Origin: Bifidobacterium aemilianum
Lineage (GTDB): Bacteria; Actinomycetota; Actinomycetes; Actinomycetales; Bifidobacteriaceae
NCBI RefSeq assembly: GCF_003315635.1
Contig: NZ_PDCG01000001.1
Coordinates: 62,001-126,000, forward strand
Direction of reading: 5' to 3'
Length of the DNA stretch: 64,000 nt
Of the stretch, positions 7,099-15,920 are shown in pieces. Under the pieces are notes generated by a model. It worked only from the letters and a program-made list of their open reading frames with translations, searched no databases and was not told the DNA's origin. The translations under genes were made by a program, and so were the position numbers. How positions within the stretch are numbered: the stretch's first letter is position 1; every line of letters starts with the position of its first letter.

Positions 7099-9210
7099 CT
7101 ATTTCTTGGCTTCGGTGATCTGCCGCAGCTCCTTCTTCAGATCCCGGATCTCGTCACGCAGGCGGGCCGCCAGCTCGAATTGGAGCTGCTCGGCGGCGGT
7201 GTGCATCTGGTCGCTGAGCTGCCGGATGAGGTCCGCCAGGTCCTGGGCCGGCAGGCCGGCCTTGAGGACCTCCTCGTGGCGCTTCTGCGATTCCTCCGGG
7301 TTGAAGGAGGGCAGGCCCAGGTGAGAGTTGCCCACCTTTCCGGCGTTCCGGTAGCCGCCCTCCAGGAGGGTCTGGGTATCCACGTCCTCCTTGGCCAGCA
7401 TGTCGTTGACATCGGAGATCTTCTTGATGAGGGGCTGGGGGTCCACCCCATGCTCGGCGTTGTAGGCTATCTGCTTGTCCCGGCGGCGGTTGGTCTCGGA
7501 GATGGCCTTGTGCATGGCCTCCGTGACATGGTCGGCATACATGAGCACGGTGCCCGAGATGTTGCGGGCCGCACGACCGATGGTCTGGATCAGGGACCGG
7601 TAGGAGCGCAGGAAGCCCTCCTTGTCGGCGTCCAGGATGGCCACCAGGGAGACCTCAGGCAGGTCCAGGCCCTCACGCAGGAGGTTGATGCCGACGATCA
7701 CGTCGATCCTGCCCTCCCGCAGCTCACGCAGGAGCTCGACCCGTCGCAGGGTGTCCACATCGGAATGCAGGTATTCGACCTTGATGCCCCGTTCCAGGAG
7801 GTAGTCGGTGAGGTCCTCGGCCATCTTCTTGGTCAGGGTGGTCACCAGGGCGCGCTCATGCTTGGCCACCCTGTCCTTGATCTCCGCCAGGAGGTCGTCG
7901 ACCTGGCCCTCGACCGGTCGCACCTCGATCTTGGGGTCGACCAGACCGGTCGGGCGGATGATCTGCTCGACAACACCATCGGACAGATCCATCTCGTAAT
8001 CGCCCGGTGTCGCCGACAGGTAGACGGTCTGCCCCACCTTGTCCAGGAACTCCGGCCATTTCAGGGGCCGGTTGTCCATGGCCGAAGGCAGGCGGAAGCC
8101 ATAGTCCACCAGAGTGCGCTTACGGCTGGCATCCCCCTCATACATGGCGCCGATCTGGGGCACCGTGACGTGGGACTCATCAATGACCAGAAGGAAGTCA
8201 TCCGGGAAGAAGTCGAGCAGGGTGTGGGGGGCGGTGCCGGGCGCACGGCCATCAAAGTGCCGAGAGTAGTTCTCAATGCCTGAGCAGGTGCCCACCTGGG
8301 TGATCATCTCCAGGTCGTAGGTGGTCCTCATGTTGAGCCGCTGGGCCTCCAGCTCCTTGCCTTGCTTGCGCAGTTCGGCCAAGCGCTCGTCCAGTTCGGC
8401 CTTGATGGAAGCGATGGCCCGTTCGGTCCGCTCCGGTCCGGCAATATAGTGGGAGGCCGGGAAGATATGGACCTGGGATTCATGGTCGATGACGTCACCG
8501 GTAAGGGGGTGGAGGGTGGATATGCGGTCGATCTGGTCGCCGAAGAACTCGATGCGGACGGCCAGTTCCTCATAGACGGGAATGATCTCGACCGTATCCC
8601 CCCTCACCCGGAAGGTGCCCCTGGTGAAGGCCAGATCGTTGCGCTTGTACTGCATCTGCACGAAAGTGCGCAGGAGCTCGTCGCGGCCTATCTCCTGGCC
8701 CTCCTTGAGCAGGAGCATCCGGCCCGCGTACTCCTCGGGGGTGCCCAGACCGTAGATGCAGGAGACCGTAGCCACCACGACGCAGTCCCGGCGGGTCAGC
8801 AGGTTGGCAGTGGCGGCATGGCGCAGGCGCTCCACGTCATCATTGATGTTGGAGTCCTTCTCGATGAAGGTGTCCGTCTGGGGAATGTAGGCCTCTGGCT
8901 GGTAGTAGTCATAGTAGGAGACGAAGTAGGAGACGGCGTTGTCCGGCATGAGCTCGCGGAACTCGGCACACAGCTGGGCGGCCAGGGTCTTGTTGGGTTC
9001 AATGATCAAGGTGGGCCGCTGGAGCTTCTCGATCATCCAGGCGGTGGTGGCCGTCTTGCCAGTGCCCGTCGCGCCCATAAGGACCACGTCGTTCTCACCG
9101 TTCTCGATGCGGGAGGCCAACTCGTCGATGGCCTGGGGCTGGTCGCCCGAAGGCTTGTAGGGGGACTTGACCACGAAGGGCTTGTCTGTTCGTTCGATGT
9201 TGTAACCCAT
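7099..9210 (-). CDS. uvrB: Excinuclease ABC subunit B
   Basis: 703 residues; the damage-verifying helicase-like subunit of nucleotide excision repair. Walker A GATGTGKT near residue 43, the beta-hairpin [11 protein letters not shown] near 95-105, the DEAD-like box VIDESH, helicase motifs with [12 protein letters not shown] in domain 3, and a C-terminal UVR segment ([19 protein letters not shown]) that contacts UvrC. I chose the ATG at 9210, giving [14 protein letters not shown], the conserved family start. A TTG at 9258 would only add non-conserved residues. It follows coaE about 80 nt downstream on the same strand, so the two could be co-transcribed. Confidence 0.97.
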   Translation of the reverse strand: MGYNIERTDKPFVVKSPYKPSGDQPQAIDELASRIENGENDVVLMGATGTGKTATTAWMIEKLQRPTLIIEPNKTLAAQLCAEFRELMPDNAVSYFVSYYDYYQPEAYIPQTDTFIEKDSNINDDVERLRHAATANLLTRRDCVVVATVSCIYGLGTPEEYAGRMLLLKEGQEIGRDELLRTFVQMQYKRNDLAFTRGTFRVRGDTVEIIPVYEELAVRIEFFGDQIDRISTLHPLTGDVIDHESQVHIFPASHYIAGPERTERAIASIKAELDERLAELRKQGKELEAQRLNMRTTYDLEMITQVGTCSGIENYSRHFDGRAPGTAPHTLLDFFPDDFLLVIDESHVTVPQIGAMYEGDASRKRTLVDYGFRLPSAMDNRPLKWPEFLDKVGQTVYLSATPGDYEMDLSDGVVEQIIRPTGLVDPKIEVRPVEGQVDDLLAEIKDRVAKHERALVTTLTKKMAEDLTDYLLERGIKVEYLHSDVDTLRRVELLRELREGRIDVIVGINLLREGLDLPEVSLVAILDADKEGFLRSYRSLIQTIGRAARNISGTVLMYADHVTEAMHKAISETNRRRDKQIAYNAEHGVDPQPLIKKISDVNDMLAKEDVDTQTLLEGGYRNAGKVGNSHLGLPSFNPEESQKRHEEVLKAGLPAQDLADLIRQLSDQMHTAAEQLQFELAARLRDEIRDLKKELRQITEAKK

Positions 9211-9287
9211 GACTCTTCTCTGCTCCCTCTGTCCTCTCCAACTTGCTGCGATGCTCAACCACAGCTACAAGTCCACCGGCCCGTCCT

Positions 9288-9947
9288 TTATTCCCCGTTT
9301 TGCCAGCTGGCATACATGCTATCAAGACATTCGAACATCTGTTCTATTTTTTGGGTGGAATCCAGGGTCAGGTCGGCCAGGGCAAGTCGCTTCATATCAG
9401 CGGGCTGACTGGAGATCCGGGACAGGGCCTGCTCCCTGGTCATCCCCCGGTCCTCGACCATCCGCTGGACCCGCAGGTCCTCTGGAGCCTCAACCGTGAG
9501 GATATGGTCGAAGGAGAAGGGCAGGTCGTCGACCACTTCCGCCAGGAGCGGAACATCATGGACCAGCACCAGCCTTTGCCGGCCTTCGGCTGGCCCCGGC
9601 TGCGCTCCGGCTGCGGCGGCAGAGGCCAGATACTGGGCCTCCATGGCTTGTGCCAGGGCGTATATCCTTGGATGTTCGATGGCGTCCAGACGTTCCCTGG
9701 CCCCCGGCATCGCAAGGGAGCCAAACACATGGTCCGCCAGCCAGGACCGGTCCAGGCTTCCCTGGGCATCCAGGCACTGGGGGCCGAAGCTGCGCACGAT
9801 CTCGCGCAGCCCCTCGCTTCCGGGTTCCACCACCTTGCGGGCCAGGACATCGTAGTCGACCAGCTTCGCTCCCAGTCCGACCAGATGGGCCGCGACGGTG
9901 CTCTTGCCCGCCGCTATGCCGCCGGTCAGCCCTATTCGTTCGATCAC
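9288..9947 (-). CDS. coaE: Dephospho-CoA kinase
   Basis: 219 residues; last step of coenzyme A synthesis, phosphorylating the ribose 3'-OH of dephospho-CoA. The P-loop GGIAAGKST is at residues 9-17, the conserved D in VDYDVLAR near 32, and the C-terminal region with EDRGMTREQALSRISSQ is characteristic. The start is GTG with no Shine-Dalgarno. TAGCAT lies exactly 6 nt before it, suggesting a leaderless transcript, and the rpsA terminator just upstream implies its own promoter. Neighbours rpsA and uvrB keep the actinobacterial order. Confidence 0.94.
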   Translation of the reverse strand: MIERIGLTGGIAAGKSTVAAHLVGLGAKLVDYDVLARKVVEPGSEGLREIVRSFGPQCLDAQGSLDRSWLADHVFGSLAMPGARERLDAIEHPRIYALAQAMEAQYLASAAAAGAQPGPAEGRQRLVLVHDVPLLAEVVDDLPFSFDHILTVEAPEDLRVQRMVEDRGMTREQALSRISSQPADMKRLALADLTLDSTQKIEQMFECLDSMYASWQNGE

Positions 9948-9953
9948 CAGTCC

Positions 9954-9959
9954 ATGCTA
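9954..9959 (-). promoter_or_regulatory. Putative -10 hexamer of a leaderless coaE mRNA
   Basis: TAGCAT, then six nt, then the GTG start of coaE at 9947. It lies between the rpsA terminator hairpin and coaE. Confidence 0.45.
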
Positions 9960-9984
9960 CGTCCAACCAGCCCCGAAGACGGGA

Positions 9985-10011
9985 AAACCCCGACCACAAA
10001 GGTCGGGGTTT
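9985..10011 (-). terminator. rpsA: rpsA terminator
   Basis: Perfect 11-bp stem AAACCCCGACC / GGTCGGGGTTT with a 5-nt loop, about 55 nt after the rpsA stop, followed on the minus strand by one further T and CCCG. A strong hairpin separating rpsA from coaE. Confidence 0.8.
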
Positions 10012-10065
10012 CCGGCATGTGCTTTAGGCACACTCAGTCAGATGTCGACCATGGTCGACAGGGAC

Positions 10066-11571
10066 TCAGTTCTTCTCCTTCAAGAGCTGCTCACGTAGGG
10101 CTGCCAGCTGGTCGGAATCGGCCAGGGTGCCCTCGGAAGCGGCCTGGGAGCTGTAGTTGGTGGAGTCACCAGCACCCTCGGACCGGGAAGCGGACTCGGT
10201 GCTTGCCTCGGCGGACTCGCGACGGTCCTCCGCAGCGGAAGCCGCGGCGTTCTCGTTCTCCTTGGCGACGAAGGCCTTGTGCTCCTCCCAGAGCTCGTGG
10301 GCCTTGGCGTACTGCTCCTCCCACTCCTCGCGCTGCTGCTCGTAGCCGGCAATCCACTCGTTGGTCTCGGGGTCGAAGCCCTCGGGGTACTTGTAGTTGC
10401 CTTCCTCGTCGTACTCAGCGGGCATGCCGTAAAGCGCCGGATCGAAGTCCTCGGAGGAGGGATCGACGGAGTCATTGGCCTGCTTGAGGGACAGGGAGAT
10501 GCGGCGGCGGTCCAGATCGACGTCGATGACCTTGACGAAGACCTCTTCGCCGGACTTGACGACGGTCTCGGGGTTGTCGACGTGACGGTTGGCCAGCTCG
10601 GAGATGTGGACCAGGCCCTCGATGCCGTCCTCGACGGACACGAAGACACCGAACTGCACGATCTTGGTGATCTTGCCCTTGACGATCTGCCCCGGCACGT
10701 GGGTGCGGGCGAAGCGCTGCCAGGGATCCTCCTGGGTGGCCTTCAGGGACAGGGAGATGCGCTCACGGTCCAGATCGACGTCAAGGACCTCGACGGTGAC
10801 CTTCTGACCGACCTTGACGACCTCGGAGGGGTGGTCGATGTGCTTCCAGGACAGCTCTGAGACGTGAATCAGGCCGTCAACACCACCCAGGTCGACGAAG
10901 GCGCCGAAGTTGACGATGGAGGAGACGGTGCCCTCACGGATCTGACCCTTCTTGAGCTGGGCCAGGAAGGTCTCACGGACCTCTGACTGGGTCTCCTCGA
11001 GGTACTGGCGGCGGGAGAGGACCACGTTGTTGCGGTTCTTATCCAGCTCCAGGACCTTGGCCTTGATGGTCTGGCCAATGTAGGGAGAAAGGTCGCGCAC
11101 GCGACGCATCTCGACCAGGGAGGCAGGCAGGAAGCCACGCAGACCGATGTCGACGATGAGTCCACCCTTGACGGCCTCGATGACGGTGCCCTCGACGATG
11201 CCATCGGCATCCTTGATCTTCTCGATGTCTCCCCAGGCACGCTCGTACTGTGCGCGCTTCTTAGAGAGAATCAGACGGCCTTCCTTGTCCTCCTTGGTGA
11301 CGACAAGGGCCTCAACCTGATCGCCGACCTCGACGACCTCGTCAGGATGGACATCCTTCTTGATGGAAAGTTCGCGGGAAGGAATGACACCTTCGGTCTT
11401 ATAGCCAATGTCCAGCAAGACCTCATCGTGATCGACCTTGACGACGGTGCCCTCGACCAAATCACCATCATCGAAATTCTTGATGGTCGAATCGACTGCC
11501 TTCAGGAAGTCCTCTTCGCTGCCGATGTCGTTGATCGCGACCTTGCTGACTGCTGTGTTGTTCTCTGCCAT
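10066..11571 (-). CDS. rpsA: 30S ribosomal protein S1
   Basis: 501 residues with four S1 RNA-binding domains (about 35-105, 122-190, 207-277, 294-364), each ending in the DVDLDRERISLSLK type strand; the repeats at about 275 and 360 are nearly identical. The acidic tail (365-501) is rich in Glu, Ser and Ala and has a Trp/Tyr-rich stretch (EWEEQYAKAHELWEEH). The protein recruits mRNA to the 30S subunit. The four-domain form is the actinobacterial type, two fewer than E. coli. The ATG has no clear Shine-Dalgarno, and TTAATTA precedes it directly. The gene has its own terminator. Confidence 0.97.
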   Translation of the reverse strand: MAENNTAVSKVAINDIGSEEDFLKAVDSTIKNFDDGDLVEGTVVKVDHDEVLLDIGYKTEGVIPSRELSIKKDVHPDEVVEVGDQVEALVVTKEDKEGRLILSKKRAQYERAWGDIEKIKDADGIVEGTVIEAVKGGLIVDIGLRGFLPASLVEMRRVRDLSPYIGQTIKAKVLELDKNRNNVVLSRRQYLEETQSEVRETFLAQLKKGQIREGTVSSIVNFGAFVDLGGVDGLIHVSELSWKHIDHPSEVVKVGQKVTVEVLDVDLDRERISLSLKATQEDPWQRFARTHVPGQIVKGKITKIVQFGVFVSVEDGIEGLVHISELANRHVDNPETVVKSGEEVFVKVIDVDLDRRRISLSLKQANDSVDPSSEDFDPALYGMPAEYDEEGNYKYPEGFDPETNEWIAGYEQQREEWEEQYAKAHELWEEHKAFVAKENENAAASAAEDRRESAEASTESASRSEGAGDSTNYSSQAASEGTLADSDQLAALREQLLKEKN

Positions 11572-11666
11572 TAATTAAGTGGTTTCTTATTGTGTGTAGG
11601 TGGATAATACCAATATTCAGTTATGGTGTGCCCACAAAGCCGGCACATACGGTTACATAGAATACC

Positions 11667-11695
11667 GGAGACCATGCCCAAAATGACTGGTCTCC
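11667..11695 (-). terminator. Possible folD terminator hairpin
   Basis: GGAGACCA (11667-11674) and TGGTCTCC (11688-11695) form a perfect 8-bp stem about 30 nt after the folD stop. No T-tract follows on the minus strand. Confidence 0.45.
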
Positions 11696-11722
11696 CCCGG
11701 CGTGTCGTATGCCACTCCCCCC

Positions 11723-12661
11723 TCAGTGGCCTTCCGCCGCGGTAGCCGCCCGCTCGGCCATCGCCACGACATTGCTCAGAAGCATGGCCCGGGTCATGGG
11801 TCCCACTCCCCCGGGGTTGGGTGTATAGGCTCCGGCCTTCTGATGGGCGGCCTTGTCGACGTCCCCTACGACCCGCCAGCGCTGGGCCTCCTGGTCGAAA
11901 ACCCGGCTGACACCGACGTCTACCAGCACGGCGCCTTCCCTGACATCCTCAGGGCGCACGAACCCGGCCTGGCCCATGGCTGCGATGATGACATCGGCCT
12001 GACGCATGTGCCTGCGCACGTCAACCGTGCCCGTATGGCACAGGGTCACGGTGGCGTTCACCGCCCTGGAGGTCAGCAGGAGCCCGATGGACCGGCCCAC
12101 GGTGATCCCCCGTCCCAGCAGGCAGATCTCCTTGCTCTGCAGGTCTATTTGGTAGGCCTCCAGGAGGGCCAGGATGCCCTGGGGGGTACAGGGTAGGGGG
12201 AAGGATGCGGCAGCGGCTGCGGCACCAGGCCCAGCTTGTGCCGCAGCCAGGTTCTTCCCACTGGTGTCCAGGACCAATTGACCCAGATTGTAGGGGTGCA
12301 TGCCGTCCGCGTCCTTGGCCGGGTCGACGGCCTCGATGACGGCTTGCTGGTCGATGCCGGCCGGCAGGGGAAGTTGGACGATAAATCCGGTGCAGTCTGG
12401 GTCCTCGTTGAGCTGGTTGACCGCCTGGAGGACCTGCTCCTGGCTGGCATCGGCCGGCAGCCGCAGTTGGACGGAGTGAATGCCCACCTCGGCGCAGTCG
12501 GCATGCTTGCCGGCCACGTACTTGACCGATCCAGGGTCATCGCCCACCAGAATCGTTCCCAGACCGGGTTGCCCGCCCCGGGCCGTAAGGTCGGCGACAC
12601 GCTTGGCCAGGTCCGCCTTGACTGCGGCGGCGACCGCCTTGCCATCGAGCTTGATAGTCAT
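11723..12661 (-). CDS. folD: Bifunctional methylene-THF dehydrogenase / methenyl-THF cyclohydrolase
   Basis: 312 residues from the ATG at 12661 (MTIKLDGKAVAAAV). It interconverts 5,10-methylene-, methenyl- and 10-formyl-tetrahydrofolate for purine and formyl-Met synthesis. The catalytic YVAGKHADC (Tyr-x3-Lys), DADGMHPYNLG and the C-terminal PGGVGPMTRAML signatures are present, and LLGRGITVGRSIG is the NADP-binding loop. An Ala-rich insert (about 165-180) is unusual for the family. A much longer frame begins at 12826, but its extra 55 residues are non-conserved and overlap the divergent promoter region, so I rejected it. It is divergent from the metal transporter. Confidence 0.95.
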   Translation of the reverse strand: MTIKLDGKAVAAAVKADLAKRVADLTARGGQPGLGTILVGDDPGSVKYVAGKHADCAEVGIHSVQLRLPADASQEQVLQAVNQLNEDPDCTGFIVQLPLPAGIDQQAVIEAVDPAKDADGMHPYNLGQLVLDTSGKNLAAAQAGPGAAAAAASFPLPCTPQGILALLEAYQIDLQSKEICLLGRGITVGRSIGLLLTSRAVNATVTLCHTGTVDVRRHMRQADVIIAAMGQAGFVRPEDVREGAVLVDVGVSRVFDQEAQRWRVVGDVDKAAHQKAGAYTPNPGGVGPMTRAMLLSNVVAMAERAATAAEGH

Positions 12662-12713
12662 GATGCTTTTGTGACCCTTCTCCCCAGCCCCAGCGTCCAT
12701 GGGCTTTGCCTTG

Positions 12714-12725
12714 TAGGCTAGCCTA
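12714..12725. repeat. 12-bp perfect palindrome in the folD / metal-transporter divergent region
   Basis: TAGGCTAGCCTA lies midway between the folD start (12661) and the start of the metal-binding lipoprotein gene (12806). It could be an operator or part of a -10 region for one of the divergent promoters. No known regulator motif is matched. Confidence 0.4.
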
Positions 12726-12805
12726 TGGTGAACCCAACGGCATGGGGAGTCCACATTCTGCCCTTGGAACGGCAGGGGCGGAAGCGAGCGAGCAAGGAGT
12801 ACAGC

Positions 12806-13879
12806 ATGAGACGATTGACACGACATCTGGCGGCGGGGGCCGCCCTGGTCCTCCTGCTCTCCTGTGGCGCCTGCGCCGCCGTCGACAAGACCCAGCCCAC
12901 AGATGGCCCCAAGAGTTCACAGCAGCAGCCTTCCGGCCCCATCAGCGTGGTCGCCTCGACCAACAGCTGGGGTTCCTTGGCCCAGCAGATAGGCGGCAAG
13001 CACGTATCCGTCACGTCGATTATGGATTCGCCCACGACCTCGGCGCATGGGTACCAGCCCAGCCAGGCCGATCAAACCAGTCTCTCCAAGGCCGAAGTCG
13101 TCGTCATCAACGGGAGTGGCTATGACGACTGGGCCGGCCAGGGCCTGGCCAAGGGTGCTCTGACCATCAGGGCCGACGAACTGGCCCAGGCCAACCAGGG
13201 CGGGGACCCCCACCTCTGGTTCTCCGCCCAGGCCCGCACAGCCATGGCCGACACACTGGCCTCCAGCTTCTCCCGGATCCGCCCGGACTGGAAGGACGAC
13301 TTCGCCGGGGCTCTGAAGTCTTGGAATACCAAGGAGAAGGCCCTGGAAGACTCCATGCGGACCTTCGCCTCCCAGCAGCAGGGACGGACCTATGCGGCGA
13401 CGGAATCCGTGGCGGACTATCTGATGCAGGAACTGGGTTTCACCGACAAGACCCCCCAGTCATACTCCCAGCTGGTCAAGGCCGGGCAGCCGGTGACCAG
13501 TGAGGCCCTGGGGGACTTCCAGATGCTCATGGACAGCCAGGAGTTGGAACTGCTGGTCGTCAACAGCCAGGAGACCGGCGATGCGGCCAATGTCATCAGC
13601 GGCAAGGCCGGACGGCATGGGATTGCCCTGGTCTCCGTAAGCGAGCAGATGCCCGGCGGTATCAACAGCCTGAATCAGTGGATCAGCACGCTGATGAAGA
13701 GCATTCAGGACGCGGCCAAGCAGGAGCCCCAAACCAACGGCGGCCCCTCCAACCAGGGCCAGCAGGACCCGCTGGCCCCATCAAACCAAGGCCAGCAGGA
13801 CCCGCTGGCACCCTCAGGGCAACCGGGGCCGAATCCGACCGATGGGTCCAACCAGGGACAGCAGGATCCGGGGCGATGA
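12806..13879 (+). CDS. Metal ABC transporter substrate-binding lipoprotein (ZnuA/TroA family)
   Basis: 357 residues from ATG 12806, 5 nt after AAGGAGT. The signal peptide (1-23) ends in LLLSCGAC; Cys20 or Cys23 is the lipidation site, though the lipobox is not canonical. The ZnuA/TroA fold (about 45-300) begins SVVASTNSWGSLAQQIGG. Candidate metal ligands are His in SAHGYQPS and His in GDPHLWF; the usual third His region reads AATESVADYL and lacks histidine. The tail (about 308-357) is a Gln/Pro/Asn-rich linker with two tandem copies of SNQGQQDPLAP plus a degenerate third. It probably delivers Zn or Mn to the permease encoded downstream. An upstream ATG at 12725 is unlikely. Confidence 0.88.
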   Translation: MRRLTRHLAAGAALVLLLSCGACAAVDKTQPTDGPKSSQQQPSGPISVVASTNSWGSLAQQIGGKHVSVTSIMDSPTTSAHGYQPSQADQTSLSKAEVVVINGSGYDDWAGQGLAKGALTIRADELAQANQGGDPHLWFSAQARTAMADTLASSFSRIRPDWKDDFAGALKSWNTKEKALEDSMRTFASQQQGRTYAATESVADYLMQELGFTDKTPQSYSQLVKAGQPVTSEALGDFQMLMDSQELELLVVNSQETGDAANVISGKAGRHGIALVSVSEQMPGGINSLNQWISTLMKSIQDAAKQEPQTNGGPSNQGQQDPLAPSNQGQQDPLAPSGQPGPNPTDGSNQGQQDPGR

Positions 13880-13987
13880 ACCCCGAGGTCGGCCATAAGC
13901 CAGAGAGCTCCGGGAGGCTGCCGGATCGGCTTGCCCACCAGCCCAGTCAGGCCTGACGACTCCCCTGCTGTGCCCTTCGCCATATTA

Positions 13988-14004
13988 TTGAGAATCATTG
14001 TCAA
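13988..14004. promoter_or_regulatory. Fur/Zur-type operator
   Basis: TTGAGAATCATTGTCAA matches the Fur-family 7-1-7 pattern (TGAnAATnATTnTCA), with only one mismatched pair besides the centre. It lies 78 nt before the ATPase start and about 110 nt after the lipoprotein gene stop, so it would control the ATPase-permease pair separately from the binding protein. Confidence 0.7.
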
Positions 14005-14081
14005 TACTAACGCCCATACTGGAAACAGGACCCGTCGGGGTCCAGCAAGAGACCACAGCTTGTGGAAATGAGGCAGCAGCA

Positions 14082-15005
14082 ATGGCAGTCAACAAGGGCG
14101 GGGAACCGCAAGCAGCCATCGTCTTCCGTGACGCCTGCGTCAAGCGCGGGAGCACCATCATCTGGCGCCATGGCTCATTCAGCATCCCCCAAGGCTCGGT
14201 GACGGCCATAGTCGGCACCAATGGAGCCGGCAAAACCACCATGATGATGACCGAACTGGGGCTGCAACCCCTGGAGGAGGGGTCAATCGAGGTGCTGGGC
14301 CGACCGGCGGGGCAGAGCAATGCCGACATCGGCTACGTCCCCCAGAGCTACACCTCCGACATCGACTCAAACCTCACCGCGGAAGAGTCGATCCTCCTGG
14401 GCCTGACCGGCAGCAGGTTCGGCTTCCATCCCATCTCCCAGAAGGAGCGGGCCCGGACCCGCCAGGCCATGGAGTTCATGAACCTGACCGACAAGGCCCA
14501 CTACCGGCTCTCCGAGCTCTCCGGCGGCCTGCGCCAACGGGTCGCCATAGCCCAGGCCCTGGTCTGCGATCCCAAGCTGCTCATGTTGGACGAGCCCCTG
14601 GCCAACCTGGACCTGGCCAACCAGCGCGATACCGTCCATGTGCTGGCCCGGCTCAAACGGGAGTTGGGCATGACCGTGCAGGTCGTAGCCCATGATCTGA
14701 ACATGCTCCTGCCCATCCTCTCCGGCGCCGTCTACCTCCTGGACGGCCACCCCCACTACGCGGCCATGAACGAGGTGCTGGACGCCGGACTCCTCACCCA
14801 TCTGTACGGCACCAGCGTCCAAGTGGTGACCACACCCCAGGGCGACATGTTCGTCACCCCCAGTACCGATGAAACCCAGGGAGCGCAGATCGACAGGCAT
14901 GATCCGACCTACCTGGCCGAACTCCATCACCACCAGCACAGGCAGGACCAAACCGACCCAGAGCTTGGGCAGCGGACCGGCACCAACAAGGGAGGCCAGG
15001 CATGA
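14082..15005 (+). CDS. Metal (Zn/Mn) ABC transporter ATP-binding protein
   Basis: 307 residues from ATG 14082, with GAGG 8 nt upstream. Walker A GTNGAGKTT near residue 47, Q-loop GYVPQSYT, signature LSGGLRQR near 150, Walker B LLMLDEPLANLD, and a switch His in VVAHDLNML. It energises metal uptake with the permease that overlaps it by 4 nt. After the nucleotide-binding domain there is a His/Gln-rich tail (ELHHHQHRQDQ) that might bind metal. A TTG at 13998 lies inside the operator and is unlikely to be used. ZnuC/MntB-like; the transported metal cannot be told from sequence. Confidence 0.92.
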   Translation: MAVNKGGEPQAAIVFRDACVKRGSTIIWRHGSFSIPQGSVTAIVGTNGAGKTTMMMTELGLQPLEEGSIEVLGRPAGQSNADIGYVPQSYTSDIDSNLTAEESILLGLTGSRFGFHPISQKERARTRQAMEFMNLTDKAHYRLSELSGGLRQRVAIAQALVCDPKLLMLDEPLANLDLANQRDTVHVLARLKRELGMTVQVVAHDLNMLLPILSGAVYLLDGHPHYAAMNEVLDAGLLTHLYGTSVQVVTTPQGDMFVTPSTDETQGAQIDRHDPTYLAELHHHQHRQDQTDPELGQRTGTNKGGQA

Positions 15006-15835
15006 GCACCGTCAACTTCTTCTACGATCCGGACTGGATGCGGACCCTATCGGCACCCTTCATGGCCAACGCCTTCCTCGCCGGCCTGTGCATAGCCCTG
15101 GCTGCAGGGGTCATGGGCTACTTCACCATCGCCCGTCATTCCACCTTCGCCGCCCACGCCCTGGCCCACATTGGCCTGCCTGGTGCAACCGGCGCAGTGC
15201 TGCTGGGCTTGCCGGTATCCCTGGGCCTGGGGGTCTTCGCCCTGGGAGGGGCTTTGGTGATCGGCGCCCTTGGCAAGAAGGCCTCGCAGCGGGAGATAGC
15301 CACGGGCACCGTCCTGGCCTTCGCCACCGGCTTGGGGCTCTTCTTCGCCCGGCTTTCCTCCTCGGCTTCACAGCAGATGCAATCCATACTCTTCGGCTCC
15401 ATCCTGACCATCACCCGGGGCCAGGTCATCGGTTTCGCTGTCTTTGATGTCCTGCTGATCCTGGTCCTCATGGTGATCTACCGCCCCCTGCTCTTCAGTT
15501 CCCTGGACGAGCAGGTCGCCCAGGCCAAGGGCGTGCCCATCGGCTTCATGAACCTGGCCTTCATGGCCATCATGGCCGGTGTCATCACCATCGCCGTACC
15601 CGCGGTCGGCACCCTGCTCATCTTCGCCCTGGTCATCACCCCGGCCGCCACGGCCAATGTCATGACTGCCTCCCCCCTCAAGGCCATGGTCTTGGCCAGC
15701 CTGTTCTGCCTGCTGGCGGTATGGGGAGGATTGGTCCTCTCAGCCATGTTCCCGGCTCCCCCGAGCTTCATCATCGTGACCATCTCGACCCTCTTCTGGG
15801 CCCTGTCCAAGGCCATCGAGGCCCTGCGCAAGTAG
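15002..15835 (+). CDS. Metal ABC transporter permease (ZnuB/MntC family)
   Basis: 277 residues, seven to nine hydrophobic helices, ABC-3 family (PF00950). The family region HSTFAAHALAHIGLPGATGA in the first third and PAVGTLLIFALVITPAATA in the last third are clear. The ATG overlaps the ATPase stop as ATGA, and GGGAGG precedes it, so translation is coupled. It completes the transporter with the lipoprotein and ATPase. The downstream hairpin region separates it from convergent tlyA. Confidence 0.92.
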   Translation: MSTVNFFYDPDWMRTLSAPFMANAFLAGLCIALAAGVMGYFTIARHSTFAAHALAHIGLPGATGAVLLGLPVSLGLGVFALGGALVIGALGKKASQREIATGTVLAFATGLGLFFARLSSSASQQMQSILFGSILTITRGQVIGFAVFDVLLILVLMVIYRPLLFSSLDEQVAQAKGVPIGFMNLAFMAIMAGVITIAVPAVGTLLIFALVITPAATANVMTASPLKAMVLASLFCLLAVWGGLVLSAMFPAPPSFIIVTISTLFWALSKAIEALRK

Positions 15836-15875
15836 GCTCCGGCAGTGCCATAGTGCATGGCTGAGGCGCACTGGG

Positions 15876-15908
15876 CCCCTGGCTATCAGTCCATCCTGAC
15901 GGCCAGGG
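15876..15908. terminator. Convergent terminator hairpin between the metal permease gene and tlyA
   Basis: CCCTGGC (15877-15883) and GCCAGGG (15902-15908) with flanking G/C. It lies between two convergent stops, so it may serve both strands. No clear T-run. Confidence 0.5.
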
Positions 15909-15920
15909 CCCCGCCCTTGC

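Noticed and set aside
12662..12826. N-terminal extension of folD by 55 residues
   Set aside because: The extra residues are not conserved and would cover the divergent promoter region; the ATG at 12661 gives the family N-terminus.
13998..14081. TTG start extending the metal ATPase upstream
   Set aside because: The TTG lies inside the Fur/Zur operator, and the added residues are not family-like; ATG 14082 has a ribosome site.
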